From Babylonia areolata (taxonomy: Eukaryota; Mollusca; Gastropoda; Neogastropoda; Buccinidae), in contig NC_134879.1 of the NCBI RefSeq assembly GCF_041734735.1, forward strand, positions 12,332,318 to 12,396,317: a DNA stretch of 64,000 bases, given 5' to 3'. Shown here piece after piece: positions 13,038 through 25,407 of the stretch (position 1 is its first letter; each line of letters starts with the position of its first letter). The notes under the pieces were generated by a model. It saw only the letters and a program-made list of their open reading frames with translations, searched no databases and was not told where the DNA came from. A program made the translations under genes and the position numbers.

Positions 13038-13600
13038 CGCATGCAGTGCCCGGCCGCCGGCTGCGTCACGGTGTATGTGCCAGTGAGAGAGAAAATACAT
13101 GAGAGAGAAAAAGAGCCCGGCGGGGGGTTGTGTTCACCGGGACTCTCAGCTGATAGGCCTGTAGTTAGAAATCGTGTTCTATTTTGATAAGCTTACGAAA
13201 TACTGACCATGATGCTTACAGCCGACCACAATATGTTATAAATGGGCCATTACAACTGCATGGCCGGGAACTGATTCAGTCGGTAGTGAATGAGAGAACA
13301 CTAACGTGCCTTTGTCAATGGTAAAGCAGCGGCGCAACAAATCTAGCTATTCATCCTTTTCATGTTATCATTACTATCATTATGATCATTATCAATAGCA
13401 TTATTAGCACAATTTGTTCGAACTAAGTCGGTACGTACTTGTGAAACGATCATGATTTTGTGTGTGTGAAATAATATATCACATATCTCTTCCGCTTACT
13501 GTATTATATCCATTTATCCATTAGTTACTGGGAATAATTGTCAGTGCTTATATTGAGGTGGGGTTTTTTCCGGTAGCTGTGGCGTACTGTCGAGAGAAAA
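11601..13600. other. Intergenic with microsatellites
   Basis: Holds an AAAT/TTAA-rich run at about 11605-11640, GT and CG runs at about 11834-11912, a G-rich block at 12820-12905 and a long GT array at about 12957-13035. No conserved coding sequence was recognised. Confidence 0.5.
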
Positions 13601-13924
13601 AAAACCTAAAAAAATGAAGCCTGTTGTTTTGCACTTTCTACATCTCGCGATCGACTTCGTTGCTCGCTCGGAGAGGCAATAACTTCGAGAGATCATGTGA
13701 CGCGCCTGGAGGTACGGAACTCAGGGAACTGTTCGGATACGCAACTCCATCGACCGAGTTCTCAATTATTATAATTTCCCGTGGCCACGAGTTCGACAAC
13801 CAATGGAATTCGTTCTTTCCAGTCACATGCTATATGCTTTGTCGCCATTTGCAGGACGCGCTGTGTTTGGGAAACCGGTTGACCATTTGATATTGTTAAA
13901 ACCACTTCTACACGTTTAGTGAAG
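13600..13924 (+). promoter_or_regulatory. Probable promoter and non-coding first exon of the RBM gene
   Basis: This segment is less repetitive and CpG-containing. It includes the CG-rich palindromic word TCTCGCGA at 13643-13650 and ends at a good donor, GTGAAG|GTAAGG, with the intron starting at 13925. The first coding exon at 16328 has only four bases before its ATG, so an upstream 5' UTR exon is required, and this is the best candidate. The transcription start cannot be placed from sequence alone. Confidence 0.4.
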
Positions 13925-14162
13925 GTAAGGAATGCGCGAGTATGTTTGTAGTGTCAATTTACGGATTAAGGCAATGTTCTGTTTTAGAATGCTAAATTTT
14001 GTTTCCTTGCCAGCTCTGTGTTTGCATATTTTGGAGCGACCTTGGCTTCGCAGAACTTCGCGAGTGGGTGAAGCCTTGCCATGTGCGGATCAAGTAACGA
14101 AGTGATGTTTTTTAACTTAGTTATTTTTAGCACCTTTTGTTGGATTATATGCTTTTTGTCTG

Positions 14163-14534
14163 ATTCACTTCTATCGCTACACTATTTCGCGACAGTACTG
14201 TCTCAAATGTCCTGTGTCCTCGGTCGTTCTTAGTCGGCTTTGTACTTCCGCTTGAGGAACACACACGCACACTCACACACACACGTATGTGCTCGAGGAA
14301 CACACACGCACACTCCACACGCACGCACGCACGCACGCACGCACTCACACACACACAGTCACACACACACACACTGTCACACACACTGTCACACATGTGT
14401 GTGTGTGCGCGAGTCGCGAGTGTGCGTGTGTGTTCCTCTAGCGGAAGTACATTGCCGACTAAGAATGACCGAGGACATAGGACATTAATTTTGAGACCGT
14501 ACTGTTGCGAAAGAGTGTAGTGATCGAAGTGAAT
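14163..14534. repeat. Long inverted repeat (hairpin) in RBM intron 1
   Basis: Left arm about 14163-14279 and right arm about 14418-14534 are near-perfect reverse complements over about 115 bp, for example GTCGGCTTTGTACTTCCGC against GCGGAAGTACATTGCCGAC. The spacer of about 140 bp is CA/GT microsatellite, which can itself partly pair. It may be a fold-back element; no coding sequence is present. Confidence 0.85.
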
Positions 14535-14558
14535 GTGACTGAAAAAAATAGGTAAAGT

Positions 14559-14596
<38 letters not shown>

Positions 14597-15189
14597 CGGA
14601 TATTCCAGATTCAAGAGTATCAGGGAGAGAATGTCAGCTGAACTAATACTTGCAGTAACGTCTCTGCCAGTCTCTCTCATCTTACACTATTTCAAATGAA
14701 TTCAGGCATACTTTTTCGAAGTAGCTGGTCCTTGATCCACGATCAGTACCAAGCTTGGTATGTGATAATTTTAATGGGAGCTTGTTTGTAAATGAATAAA
14801 ATAGTGTGAGTTTGTTGGTGGGTTTTTTTTGTTGTTGTTTGTTTTGTTTTTGTTTTTTGTTTTTTTGGTGAGAGATTTGGCAAATACAGAGTTAGGAAAA
14901 GGTGTTGAGGGTCATGTGACCAATCTGTGGGGTCAAGACTTTTGATTCCTGGTTGGACTTTTCTGTGCGCGGTTCTTTCAGCCATTAGTGAAAAGTTTAT
15001 GTAGGACAGCAGCTAAAGCAAACTCATGAATCAAGAATGGTCCGCATAGACTATTATTGACAGAAAATGTAAAGTTTTATCTCAGCAGACCTGCCTAGTT
15101 CTAGGATTTGTCTGTAGTTTCTACGATTCAAGCCCCCTGACTACAGCCGAGAAAAGAAAAACTACGATTTTGCCGACCATGAAACTGTA

Positions 15190-15431
15190 AACACACACAC
15201 ACACACACACACAGAGCATATGTTAAGAAGCGCCGCACACATTTATCTCTGAAGAATTGAATTTGTCACTGAAGATGAACTTTGAATCTTTCATAGCATT
15301 TGACGTCAATGTCCCCCACCCCATCTCCCCTCCCCACCGCCTCCCCTTTGCAGATGTACAAACACATTTTGCTGTGCTTAAAAACACGAGACAGATGTGC
15401 ATACACATACACATATACAGGCGTGTACACA

Positions 15432-15470
<39 letters not shown>

Positions 15471-15770
15471 GCATTGAAAACAAAACACAAAGCATATAAA
15501 CTCTCTCTCTCTCTTTCTCTCTCTCTCAAGCATACACACACACTTTCTCCCCATCCTCGTCCCCCTTTCACCACACACACACACACACACACACTGACAG
15601 AGCTGAATTGAAAACATACACTCGCGCGCGCGCGCGCGCACACACACACACACACAGAGCTGCATTGAAAACTAAATACAAAGCATATTTCTCTCTCTCT
15701 CTCTCTCAGGCACACACACACTTTCTCCTATTCCTCGCCCCTCTTTCACCACACACAGGGTTGAATTGAA
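15190..15770. repeat. CA, CT and CG microsatellite cluster
   Basis: Runs of CA (15190-15213, about 15440-15468, 15572-15594 and 15641-15656), CT (15502-15527 and 15690-15707) and CG (15623-15639). A block of about 110-160 bp beginning with a TTGCATTGAAAACAAAA-like word recurs about three times, so this is also a local tandem duplication. Confidence 0.8.
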
Positions 15771-15786
15771 CACAAACACACGCATG

Positions 15787-16180
15787 ATTTCAGGAAGAAC
15801 ACAAACACACGTTGATTTCAGGAAGGCTTTTGATTCTGTAAATAGAAATGTATTGTGGGATGTATTCCGTAAAAATGGCATTAATGGGAAATTGTATAAA
15901 GCTGTTAGAAGTGTGGATTCAGTATTGACTTGTGTATGTGATAAAGGTACTTATTCCGATTATTTTGAATGCCCACGTGGAGTAAAACAAGGTTGTCTGC
16001 TTTGTCCCCTGATGTTTTCATTTTTTATAAACGAATAACCAGTGGAACTGTCACAGAAAGGTAAACATGGCATTCAAATGATCCCAGGAGCAATAGAAAT
16101 TTTTATATTATTTGCAGATGATGTTATTCTTCTATCGGATACAGTCACTGGATTACAAAACATTGATCCTCGATCAGTGC
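15787..16180 (+). mobile_element. LINE reverse-transcriptase palm fragment
   Basis: Successive frames give the RT motifs DFRKAFDSVNR, then CPRGVKQGCLL, then FADDVILLS with the catalytic Asp pair. A stop separates the last two parts near 16036. Neither the endonuclease nor the thumb is present, so this is a short internal fragment in RBM intron 1. It may belong to the same family as the LINE at 37643-38640, which carries the later part. Confidence 0.75.
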
Positions 16181-16327
16181 CCAGCGGCGGCTATACTTTT
16201 TTGCATTCATTTAATTTTTCAGCCTCAAATGGATGATCTGACTAAATAACTAAGTATATCTTATCAGTTTATGGTCAAATTAAAAAATGTCTGGTTAATC
16301 TTTTGTGGTGGTTTTTCTTTAAAACAG

Positions 16328-16454
16328 GACAATGACCATAAAGATCTTCATTGGCAACCTCAGTGAAGACACTGAAGCAGATGATCTTAGGATTCTGTTT
16401 GAAAAGTATGGAACTGTTGCAGAATGTGATGTTCTGAAAAATTATGGCTTTGTG
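16328..16454 (+). CDS. RBM gene, first coding exon
   Basis: Acceptor AAACAG before 16328, ATG at 16332, donor GTG|GTGAGT after 16454. Encodes residues 1-41, from RNP2 through NYGFV of RNP1. Confidence 0.9.
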
Positions 16455-19400
16455 GTGAGTACTAATTGAATTCAGTTATTCACTTATTGGCAACCTACTG
16501 TCATGTCTTGTATTTCTAAGATACTTTAAGACTTCCCACACTTATCGCCAACCTTTGTGTGTGTGTGTGTGAGAGAGTGATAGACTGGTACATGAGCTAA
16601 GCATCATGAATTGACAAAACAAGTGTTCTTTGAAAATGCATAGCACATTAGCAGAGGTCAAATGTCCTGTTAGTCAAATGAAGAAGGAAAAAAGGTCTGT
16701 TGCACTTGAAGTTTAACTTATTCTGTTATTTACTTATTAACTGCTGAACTTCAGAAATGAGATCAGTTTGGCATGGGTGTGAAGCGCAGTTGGTGTACTT
16801 CATACTTTAAAGTGGTGTAATTCGTTTTGCTGATCAAAACTAACAGAACTCCATTCTCAGTATCTAGAAATTGAATTGAGAAGTCTATCTCTGATTTGTC
16901 AAATGAAGAAGAAAAAAAGTTCTGTTGCTCTTGAAGTTTTACTTATTCTGTTATTCACTTATTAACTGCTTAACTTCAGAGCTGAGATCAGTTTGGCATG
17001 GGAATGAAGTGCTGTTGATGCACTTCATTTTTTAAAGTGGTGTAATTCGTTTTGCTGATCAAACTAAAAGAACTCCAGTCTCGGTAGCAAGGACTAAGAA
17101 GTCTAACTCTTACTAAAACTAAAACCAGTAAAAGAATGTTGACTGACATCCATTCAGTCATACTTCTCATATTTGCAACAAGATGAGAGCCATTCACATA
17201 CAAGCATAGTCATCAGCACCACTGAATGAATATTGTTAAGGCGGAATTTTTATCCTCTTGTTTAAAAAAAAAAAGAAGAAAAAAAAAAGTTTTGAGTCTG
17301 GAAGAGTCTTAACCTATGAATGAAGAATTATTAATGCAATGGAAAATGCTGCCTGTCAAGGCTATTATTTCTAAAGGACTTCTTTTTATATTGTTATTTT
17401 TATTTGTACATGAATTGGATTTCATATTGTTGTGAATTAGTCTAATTTGATAAGTAATAATAATAATGAAAACAAAAGACCATGTGTAATGAATTGAAAA
17501 TAACATCATATTTGTTTTTCACTACTCACAGCACATGGCCAACAAGAGTGAAGCAGACAAAGCCATTAGCAGCCTCAATGGGTACAACATCAAGGGACAG
17601 AGAATGAGAGTGGAGGTAGGTGTCAGGCTCCAGATCATTTTTTCAGCTGCCCAGGCTGATAAAAACAACCAAAAATTTCCCAAAGGTTGATTTTATTGTC
17701 GGTTCCGCTGAAATCGTGCATTTTTGGAAAATTGCGACTGTACCTTTTACACTGCGTGCCTTTTTTATGTTGATTTTTTAGATAGTATCTGCTATCAGTA
17801 TCAGCACTAGATCTGATTGAAAATAGCAGTTTTATTATTTAACTAAGTAGAGAAGACCAAAATGCAGGGATGAGAATGGTGACAGTCATTTTGACTTGTG
17901 ATTAATGTATGCACAGGGGTTCTCCTCCTCCTGACAATATTTTGTCAGTTACAGTAACAGCAGATATGAAGCTGTAACAGCAGATATGAAGCTGTTCTAT
18001 GAGATGCACAGTAGTTGTATGATTAGATTTAGACATTAGAGTGTTTGATATTGAATTCTGAAGAATTTTATTTCAAAGTTCAGTGCTTGTTAAAGGGTGA
18101 GGATAATGTTTTTTTTTGTAATTTTCCGGATTAGTATATTTATGCAGACGTGCTGGTGCCGTAATCCCTTCGATGCGTAAACACATGCGTAAGATGAAAT
18201 ACACATGTTTAACATTATTCAGTCCATGGTGGCGTTCAGTCGATTATTAACCCATGAACATACCCAGCATGCATAGCTTTGAAAACGGAGTCTGACTGCC
18301 TAAATGGCTGGGTAAAAAGAAATAATTTTCACCATGCCTAATCACCTTACATGGAACGTTGCAGCCCACGAATGCAGAAGACCTACTGTTCCCTCTCCGG
18401 CTATTTACTCTCAACCTCTCGCGGTGCTTCATCAAACATTACCCGTATTGTGACAAGGTTTTGTCAACAGATTCCGTGTTGTAACAATGAGCAAACCATT
18501 AATTTTTGAGTTGCATGAATGTATATTGAATTTCTCGTGCTGCTGATCTGCATTTTTCTCCCGTTATGAAACATATTTTTTGAAAATGATTGTTTCCGAA
18601 ATACTTGCTTCTTTTAACGTCTGTTGAATGATTGCTTCCGAGTTATTTACTTTCTTCTAAATCTGGAACTGTAATATATGAATCAGTTGATGTTCTGCTA
18701 CATTACATTGCATCAGGTCAAAGCCATCTTGACATCTTTTTAGATTTTCAATGTGAAAACCATTTGAAATGATCATAATAGTATTGTGCTATTTAGTTTA
18801 TCAGGATTTGAGTAATGTTTCGTTTTGTAAGTTTGTTTGCGTCCGGCCTTGATGATCAATGGCGAGTAGCGAAGGCGAGGCGAACTGCACTCCGCCGTGT
18901 GCTTTTGCCACTCGACTTCCGTTACCCTCCTCGTGGCCGCCCGCTGCTGACCTCGATAACGTTGTACACCTGCTCATCCTGTTGCAGCTTTCGACCGGCA
19001 AACGGGGAAATCCGAGAGGAGACCGCAGAGGGTAAATGTCATCTTCGCCACTCCGCTATATTTCCTTCTGGTGTTGCAGTGCTATCATCCGTCATATCTA
19101 AGATGAATCAGAGCGTATATTCAGGGGTCGCGCTAAAGATTTTCTTTTTAATGCGTCCACTCTTTATACACTATTACTGTCACCACACTAACACTGCCAA
19201 TTAAACTGCCAATATTTGCTTCAGCAATTAAAAAAGGAAAAGCACCTCCACATGCTACTAAATGAAATGATGATTGCACAGCACGTCAATTGAACTGCAT
19301 CCACACCAGTTTGACCATGGCCCCTATTAGAAACAGCCTTGACATTCAGTGTTGTAATTTTTGTTAATAATTAAAGCTTTTACAGCCATTGGGACTGACT

Positions 19401-22400
19401 TTGTCTCAGCAGAATTATATCCATTGTGTCTAGTCTAGGGCACGGCATAGGCAGGGCCTGAACCTCTCCTCCTGCTTTTAACCTTCAAGTCAGGTACCCA
19501 TTGACACCAAAATGGAGTGAATAAAATCTAGAGTAAAATGCCTTTCCTAAGGACACAACACCATGCTGAAACAAGGCCTCAAATCATGATCACTGGTCAC
19601 ATGCCCAACGCCTAACCAGTTCTGCCATAGTGGCTCCTAATTAAAATGATAACATGCAGTGCCCAATTGGAGCAAGCTCCTCATATGATAGAATTGGCTC
19701 AGAACACCTCCATAAAATAGATTACATACAATAGTGCACAACTCGTAAGGACGTACAACACCATAATGATACAGTTGTGGGGGTCTGGGGGGGATATTAA
19801 CAACATATATATGCAACAACAAAGATACAACAGAAACAAAGATATATATATATCAGCAAAGATACACAACAACAAAGAAAGATTTTAAAGTAAACAATTC
19901 ATCAGATTAACATAAAGCACAGATATGTATTAGACATTTTATACACAAGTGCAGACAACACACACTTTCACACACAAACACACACACAAGAATGCTTACA
20001 TTCATAGACCATGTGGAACAGAAACTGTAATCATAATATGTGGGATACATCAGCAGTCCTAAGCTACTCAACACAGTGACAGGCTGGAATTATTAATCAT
20101 ATTTATCATATACCGACTGAGCATGAGATAACCCAGGTCTTGCTAGTATTTTTGTCATAATTGAAGTAGTTTAGCAGTGTTACTTCCTTTCCATAATTCA
20201 AAAATATGCGGTAGTGCGACCCCTGCTTGTAAATCTGAGTCATACACCAGTCTAGAATCAGTTTATACATAGCTGACGTGAAAGTGTTTCCTTCCCCATT
20301 GCACACCTTCCTCAGTAAATTTGCATTGCGGGCCTTGTGCGAAATTTTCCGTCATGCTCATGTTTTAACAGATTAGATTTTTTTTATGGACAAGTGACAA
20401 AGACAAGATTTGGTCAGGAACAGTTCTATATTGTGATATTGTTTGAAGCTTTTTTGTGTGCGAGAAAAAAAAATAGACAGAACTTGCTTGTTTTGACATA
20501 TATATTTGTGCTACAGTTATTCTGGTGTTGTTTTATTCACAAGTGAATGAAACGGTTACTGCTTGTGCTTTTTTCACTTCAAACTATTTTTGTGTTGTTG
20601 TCATGTCTAATTGTAGTGAAAGAATAATTTGCTGTGGTATGCATTTATTTTCTTCTTTTTTTTCTTATATATTTTTTTTAATTGTGAATGTTGTTTTTGA
20701 AAAGTCAAAACTGTTGAGAAGTATTGGGAAGTATTAGACATGTAGTAAAAAATCTCAGGGTTGGCACCCCCAGTAATGCATAAGTATATTCTCAATATAG
20801 CCATTCTTTTGAAAGGGGGGGGGGGGGGGAGGTTGCAGGTTGTAGCTGATTTGATGAGAGCTTTTGTTGTTTTTCTTTCTTCTTTTTGAGTTTTTCTCTG
20901 CTCTTTCCTTTGTTGCAGGACCGAGTACAGGTGAGCGTATTTTGCAATGATTTTTTGTATCTTAGTGTACTCTTCCCTACCCTGCACAGCCCCATTCCTG
21001 TCCAATCCCTGCAATTCATATTTTCAGCAGATAAATTGTAATTTCAGGTGTGTCTGATGCAAAGTAAGATTATTAAAGTAATTGCAGGGTATCATGAAAT
21101 GATGTTTCCCCCTCTTTTTGTGCACACACGTATACTGGAAGAAGTATTTGTCCCTGTTGGCAGGTCAGACTATGGTGGTGGACGCTCACGACCTTACCTT
21201 CCTGGCCCCCCTCGACGTGCAGGTTTGCCCCCACCTCCCCCAGACTACGACCGCTATGACCCATACTACCGCTACCCCTACCCAGAGCGGGATCCCTACT
21301 ACCGAGTGCACCCTGCAGACCGCTACTTGCCACCACCCCCACGGCTGCCACCAGCGGATCGCTATGCTTTGGCCAGGGAACGCCTGCTGCCAGAAGAGCG
21401 GGCCGCCTATGCACTGCCTGATCCACGTGACCGTCTGTTGGTTCGTGAGCGACTGCCGCCTCCATACCCAGAAGACGCAGCCTACGAGCGCCTGAGGGCA
21501 GTGGAGAGAGCTCCTCTGCCAGCGGACCCCTATTACAGAGAGAGGTCACCTCCCCCTGCCAGGCCTCCTCCAGAATACTACGACAGGTTTGTGTTGTAAG
21601 GAAAATTTTTTAAAGTTTCTGTTCCAAGGTCTGAAAGGGTGTCGATTGATCTATATATGCTGCACCAAATCTGCTCTCCCCCCCCCCCCCCCTTTTTTTT
21701 TTTCTTAATTTTTATTTTAAGCAGCAGATGTTTGGCCTATGGATAAACCCAATATACTGGCCAGGCCTGACTTTAAGAGCCTACCCCAGGTAAATAAATA
21801 CCAACATGCATTGAAATAAAATGTGAATGAAAGTTTGACATACAGTCTCAGCTTTTTTTTTGCTTTTTCTTCTTTTTTCTTCTTTTTTTTTGTGTGTGCA
21901 TGTGTTAATATAAGAAAATAAAATAAGAAGAGAAAAGAAAGTGAATATTAGTATGTGTAATTAACATGTTTAAACCTGGGTGTATTCCCCCAAACTGAGT
22001 GTGGCTAAAGCAGTGGAGTGGGAGAAAGTGATACTTGAAAAAGCTCACTTGGAAACAAGTGACAATGAATGCTGAAGATGTAACTATTTGAATCATCCTG
22101 CATAAATGTTAAATTTAGGATAGACAAAAATGTTCAGCTTTTCATTATAATTTTAGAAAAAAAATCCGTGTTGGTTAATGTGGTACCAATTCTGAGCATA
22201 CATGGAACGAGTTACGCAGTTCTTTTTGCAAATGCTTCTCAGGAGTGTAAAGTGTGCTCCTTTTATTCTGAACAGGAAAAACTGGTTATGCAATATTTAT
22301 TTTGGTCATTTGCTTTTATTTTATTTTATTTTTTTACCTCAGCTGAAAATGAGCTTACTGAGCAAGCCTTCTGTTGCTGTGACCAGCCTTTCTTTCTGTT

Positions 22401-22739
22401 ACAAACAGGAAGCCACCTCTCATGAGGAACCCTCCTCCCTCAGCAGTGGAGCCTGCAAGCAGTCGTCTGACCACCACCGCCTATCCCCCATCTAACGGGT
22501 ACGACTACTACCGCAGACCAGCACCTGCCGCTGAACGCTCTTCCTATGGAGGGGCAGGCAGCGGACAGGACTACTATGCTCCACCCCCCAGGGGGAGTGC
22601 AGGGTACGACCGCCCCTTAAGTCAGCATCAGCACTCGCAAGTCGGCGGAGGCTACGGCGGCCAGCAACAGCCTCATCAGCAGCAGAGCAAGCCGTACGAC
22701 AGCCAGGCAGCACTGCAGACCAAGCCCATTTTCTTTTGA
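16332..22739 (+). CDS. RNA-binding protein, RBM4/RBM14 (lark) family, single RRM
   Basis: Coding exons are 16332-16454, 17532-17615, 18988-19031, 21164-21586 and 22409-22739, giving 334 residues; all exon phases fit. A 12-nt microexon at 20919-20930 would also fit in frame (338 residues). Residues about 4-69 form one RRM with RNP2 IFIGNL and RNP1 NYGFVHM, closely resembling RBM4 and RBM14, including the family's LST motif after the RRM. The rest is low-complexity: Arg, Tyr and Pro-rich repeats such as DPYYR, then Gln/Gly-rich to the end, as in RNA granule or coactivator proteins. Vertebrate relatives have two RRMs; only one is found here. RBM4/14 proteins act in splicing, translation control and paraspeckles in the nucleus; the exact ortholog is uncertain. 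Confidence 0.85.
16662..17239. repeat. Tandem duplication with TTAA-bounded MITE-like copies, RBM intron 2
   Basis: About 200 bp at 16675-16872 is repeated at 16899-17095, about 224 bp downstream. The second copy runs from TTAACTGCTTAACTTCAG at 16962 to TTAA at 17236-17239 and resembles the TTAA element in the 3' UTR at 23217-23446. Confidence 0.65.
17532..17615 (+). CDS. RBM gene, second coding exon
   Basis: Acceptor CTCACAG, donor GAG|GTAGGT. Encodes [18 protein letters not shown] onward to RMRVE, the second half of the RRM. Both ends are in phase 0. Confidence 0.9.
18100..18385 (+). mobile_element. SINE family B fragment, RBM intron
   Basis: The body matches the SINE at 39796-40178 (AACATACCCAGCATGCA, then GCCTAAATGGCTGGGTAAAA, then GTTGCAGCCCACGAATGC). 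The tRNA-like head is missing or too diverged to see. Confidence 0.65.
18988..19031 (+). CDS. RBM gene, 44-nt third coding exon
   Basis: Acceptor CCTGTTGCAG, donor GAGG|GTAAAT. In phase 0 it reads [14 protein letters not shown] and ends with two bases of a Gly codon. That exactly resolves the phase gap between the RRM exon and the 21164 exon, and LST is the expected family motif after the RRM. Confidence 0.85.
19440..19640 (-). mobile_element. tRNA-derived SINE (family C), minus strand
   Basis: Read on the minus strand, the head carries a box A-like stretch and the words ATGATTTGAGGCCTTGTT near a box B position. The remainder is a short body. It lies within the large RBM intron between 19031 and 21164. 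Confidence 0.45.
19641..20915. other. Intron of RBM gene, no other feature recognised
   Basis: AT-rich intronic sequence with poly-T runs. No conserved coding piece is seen apart from the microexon that follows. Confidence 0.5.
20919..20930 (+). CDS. Candidate 12-nt microexon of the RBM gene
   Basis: A strong polypyrimidine tract and TTGCAG acceptor precede GACCGAGTACAG, followed at once by the donor GTGAGC. Its length is a multiple of three, so inclusion adds TEYR between Gly and SDYGGG without shifting the frame. This suggests an optional exon, but no transcript evidence is available. Confidence 0.5.
21164..21586 (+). CDS. RBM gene, Arg/Tyr/Pro-rich exon
   Basis: Acceptor TTGGCAG, donor CGACAG|GTTTGT. 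Encodes [14 protein letters not shown] through a run of [13 protein letters not shown] and similar motifs to PPEYYDR. It is low-complexity and likely disordered. Confidence 0.85.
22409..22739 (+). CDS. RBM gene, last coding exon
   Basis: Acceptor ACAAACAG. The split Arg codon joins the previous exon. Encodes [15 protein letters not shown] through Tyr/Gly/Gln-rich sequence to KPIFF and the stop at 22737-22739. Confidence 0.85.
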
Positions 22740-23725
22740 GGGGGACCTGGTGATAAACAAAGACAAGGGAGAAGGAGCTTTCTGAGAAAGTTTTGATTGT
22801 TGTGGACAGTTTTGTTGTTGTGGGAAAGTGTTCACTTGTCACCCCTGGAGCAGACTCTGTTTTCTTCTTTTTTTTTCCTTTTTTTTTAATGTGGTTTTGG
22901 TGCTAAATACCAGTAGTTCTGAGAGACTGTTAATGGTTTTATGAAGTGTTTTTACATTTATGTTGTAACTATGAAAGGCAGCGTTGGTCATTTCAGCATA
23001 TTATCAGTTATCCATATGGAAGAAAAATGATCCACTAAAGCATTCTTTCATCATGCTTCTGTGACATTTCCTTTTGAAAACATCTTACTGTTGTTAAATA
23101 TTAAGATTTTAATCTTTTCTTTCGATCATAATTTTAAATTGAGATTGTTAAGAGATAGCAGGTATCTACCTTTTCTGATCACAAGAGAAAAACTTGGGCT
23201 TTTTATTGATTATTGATAAACCCCTTGACTGGAACCTTGGTGAAATGAAATCAGTGTGGCATCAACTGAAGAACAAGAAATATTTGTTGTCCACTTAATG
23301 GTATAATTGGTTTTACTGAATGAAAGTAATGCAAACTTAAGATGAAGGAATGGAAATATTGGAACACCCTGATCCATTACCTCTTTCTTGCCCCAGTTGG
23401 GCCCATCATTGGCGAGCATATTCATCAGCAGCAGTCAAAGGGTTAATCTTCGACTCCAGCTGTTAGCATGTCATTTCTTTCCCTTTATGTTTTCACTTAA
23501 TTTCAGATAGATGGGTTCTGCATGGTTTTTCAAGTAAAGGTTTCTGTAGTGTATGTCGCTCAGCTAATGGAAATATTGGCCAGAATGTTCATGTTGTGTT
23601 AATTATTTTTAAGTTTTTCTAACGAGTTTGTTGTGGAAACTGTGCAATGTCCACAAAAATCATGGCACTTTAAAAAAAGAAAGTCTGTTGTTGCATTGAA
23701 AATAAACATTCAGTTGTTTTGATAT
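22740..23725 (+). other. 3' UTR of the RBM gene with poly(A) signal
   Basis: AT-rich sequence after the stop, with AATAAA at 23701-23706 followed by a T-rich stretch. No other hexamer earlier in the segment looks as well placed. Confidence 0.6.
23217..23446. mobile_element. piggyBac-like MITE inside the RBM 3' UTR
   Basis: The left end is TAAACCCCTTGACTG and the right end, read inverted, is TTAACCCTTTGACTGC. These are near-matching terminal inverted repeats with TTAA at the right boundary and a mutated equivalent at the left. About 230 bp, non-coding. Confidence 0.65.
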
Positions 23726-23891
23726 TACTGATTTTTCTCTTGTTCTTTTGATATTATAGTCTTCTCTCTTGTTCTCTTTCTGTGGATGTGGTGTGCGGAA
23801 GCAAAACCTTTATGCTTTTAAATATATTATTCTGATAATGCTAGGGGTTGAAAACGAACAAAAGATACCATCTGGCAAAGGAACAACAAAA

Positions 23892-23922
<31 letters not shown>

Positions 23923-24045
23923 CCCAGCCAAGGTAAAAATGTTCACACATATAACCAGTTATTTTGGATTTCCATTCAAATAATAAAAATAAAAAAAGGT
24001 GGCCATAGCATAAAGATTTTTTTCCCTAGTCTTTTTTTTTTCTTT

Positions 24046-25375
24046 TTAACCCCTTCACTGCTAGTACGTTTTGCTATGGCCTATGCTGAGAAAATTTTCA
24101 GAAAAACAAGAAAAACACGCCAATGATTTTAATTTGCTTATATTTCAAAAAGTACTGAAGATAAGTGCATAAAAGTATATATCAAATGAAAGGAAAATGA
24201 ACCAAGATTTTGTTTTTGATACTCACATGTTCAAATAATGAGTCAATCTGACAGAAAAATTCCATCAAATGCATTAATAAAAAAAAAAACTGGGACTGTC
24301 ATTCCATCATGTAGGTGCTATAATATCAACCAGGTTATCAACCTGTCTTTCTTGTGACTATTGTGATCAACCACTCACACTGTCAAGGCTGAGCAACAGT
24401 GTCCAGGTGCATAAGACTCCAACACAGTCCACACAAAGAATGAAAAGGGTGTACTCACCCAGGATCTACCGCCAGTAAAAACGCTGTGTGGGGTACTTGC
24501 AGAAACAGTCTTCAAGACACAGTGCTGGTTTGCTGGGGCAGTCTGGGCAGTAGAACCCCACACCCTTTCTTCCAGAAGACTCTGCACCTCCTTTGTGGCC
24601 AGGCCTTCTGTGGGGTAGGTGGGATGAAGTGTCGTCCACACAAGACAGAGTGGTCATCTTTAGCAGTCTTGGTCACCAAAAATCATGGCACTAATTACAT
24701 CCTTCTGAAGTCCAGGAGTGTACTGCTGTTGCCTGCTTTTTTGTAGAGGATGTGTGCATTCAGCATGGCAATTTGTAGAAAATGCACACACAGCTATTTG
24801 TACCACTTCAAGGTTTTCCTTGTGACATCGTAGGGCTGCAGCTGTTGGTCATGATGGTCCATGGCACCCATGTTTTTGTTGTAATCCAGAATTGCTGGAG
24901 GCTTGTTTACTGCCTTTTGGTCTTGCTGCTGCTGGTCTTCAGTTGTAGGTTTGTGGCAAGTTGTCAACTCCAGATAATCCAGGATGAACATCATGATCAT
25001 CAGCATGCTGAATACCTGAAACACATTGCATAAAAGACTAAGTCTGTTGGGTTTGGGTTTTTTTGTTGTTTTTTTACATATAAAAAGATCATGAAATGGT
25101 ACCATTTTATTTCTGATTGTTTTCAGAAGCTGAAATACAAACACACACATACCTACCCCACCCCCCACCCCAAACACACACACACTGAAACTGGTTCATG
25201 GTATGCCACACCCCCTTCATTCTCTCTTTCTCATACAAAACAAAATGACAACACATCACACACACACACTTCTACAAGTGTTGCATTTACAAAGTAATTT
25301 AGGCATACAGTTCTGTATATCATTCTCTGATTTCAGTTTTATAAACATCATCTCTTCCCCCCCCCCCCAACCTCC

Positions 25376-25407
<32 letters not shown>

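Noticed and set aside
21048-21163. Upstream extension of the RBM exon ([11 protein letters not shown] to PVGR)
   Set aside because: It is intronic: it lies before a good acceptor at 21163, and the 44-nt exon at 18988 supplies the correct phase.
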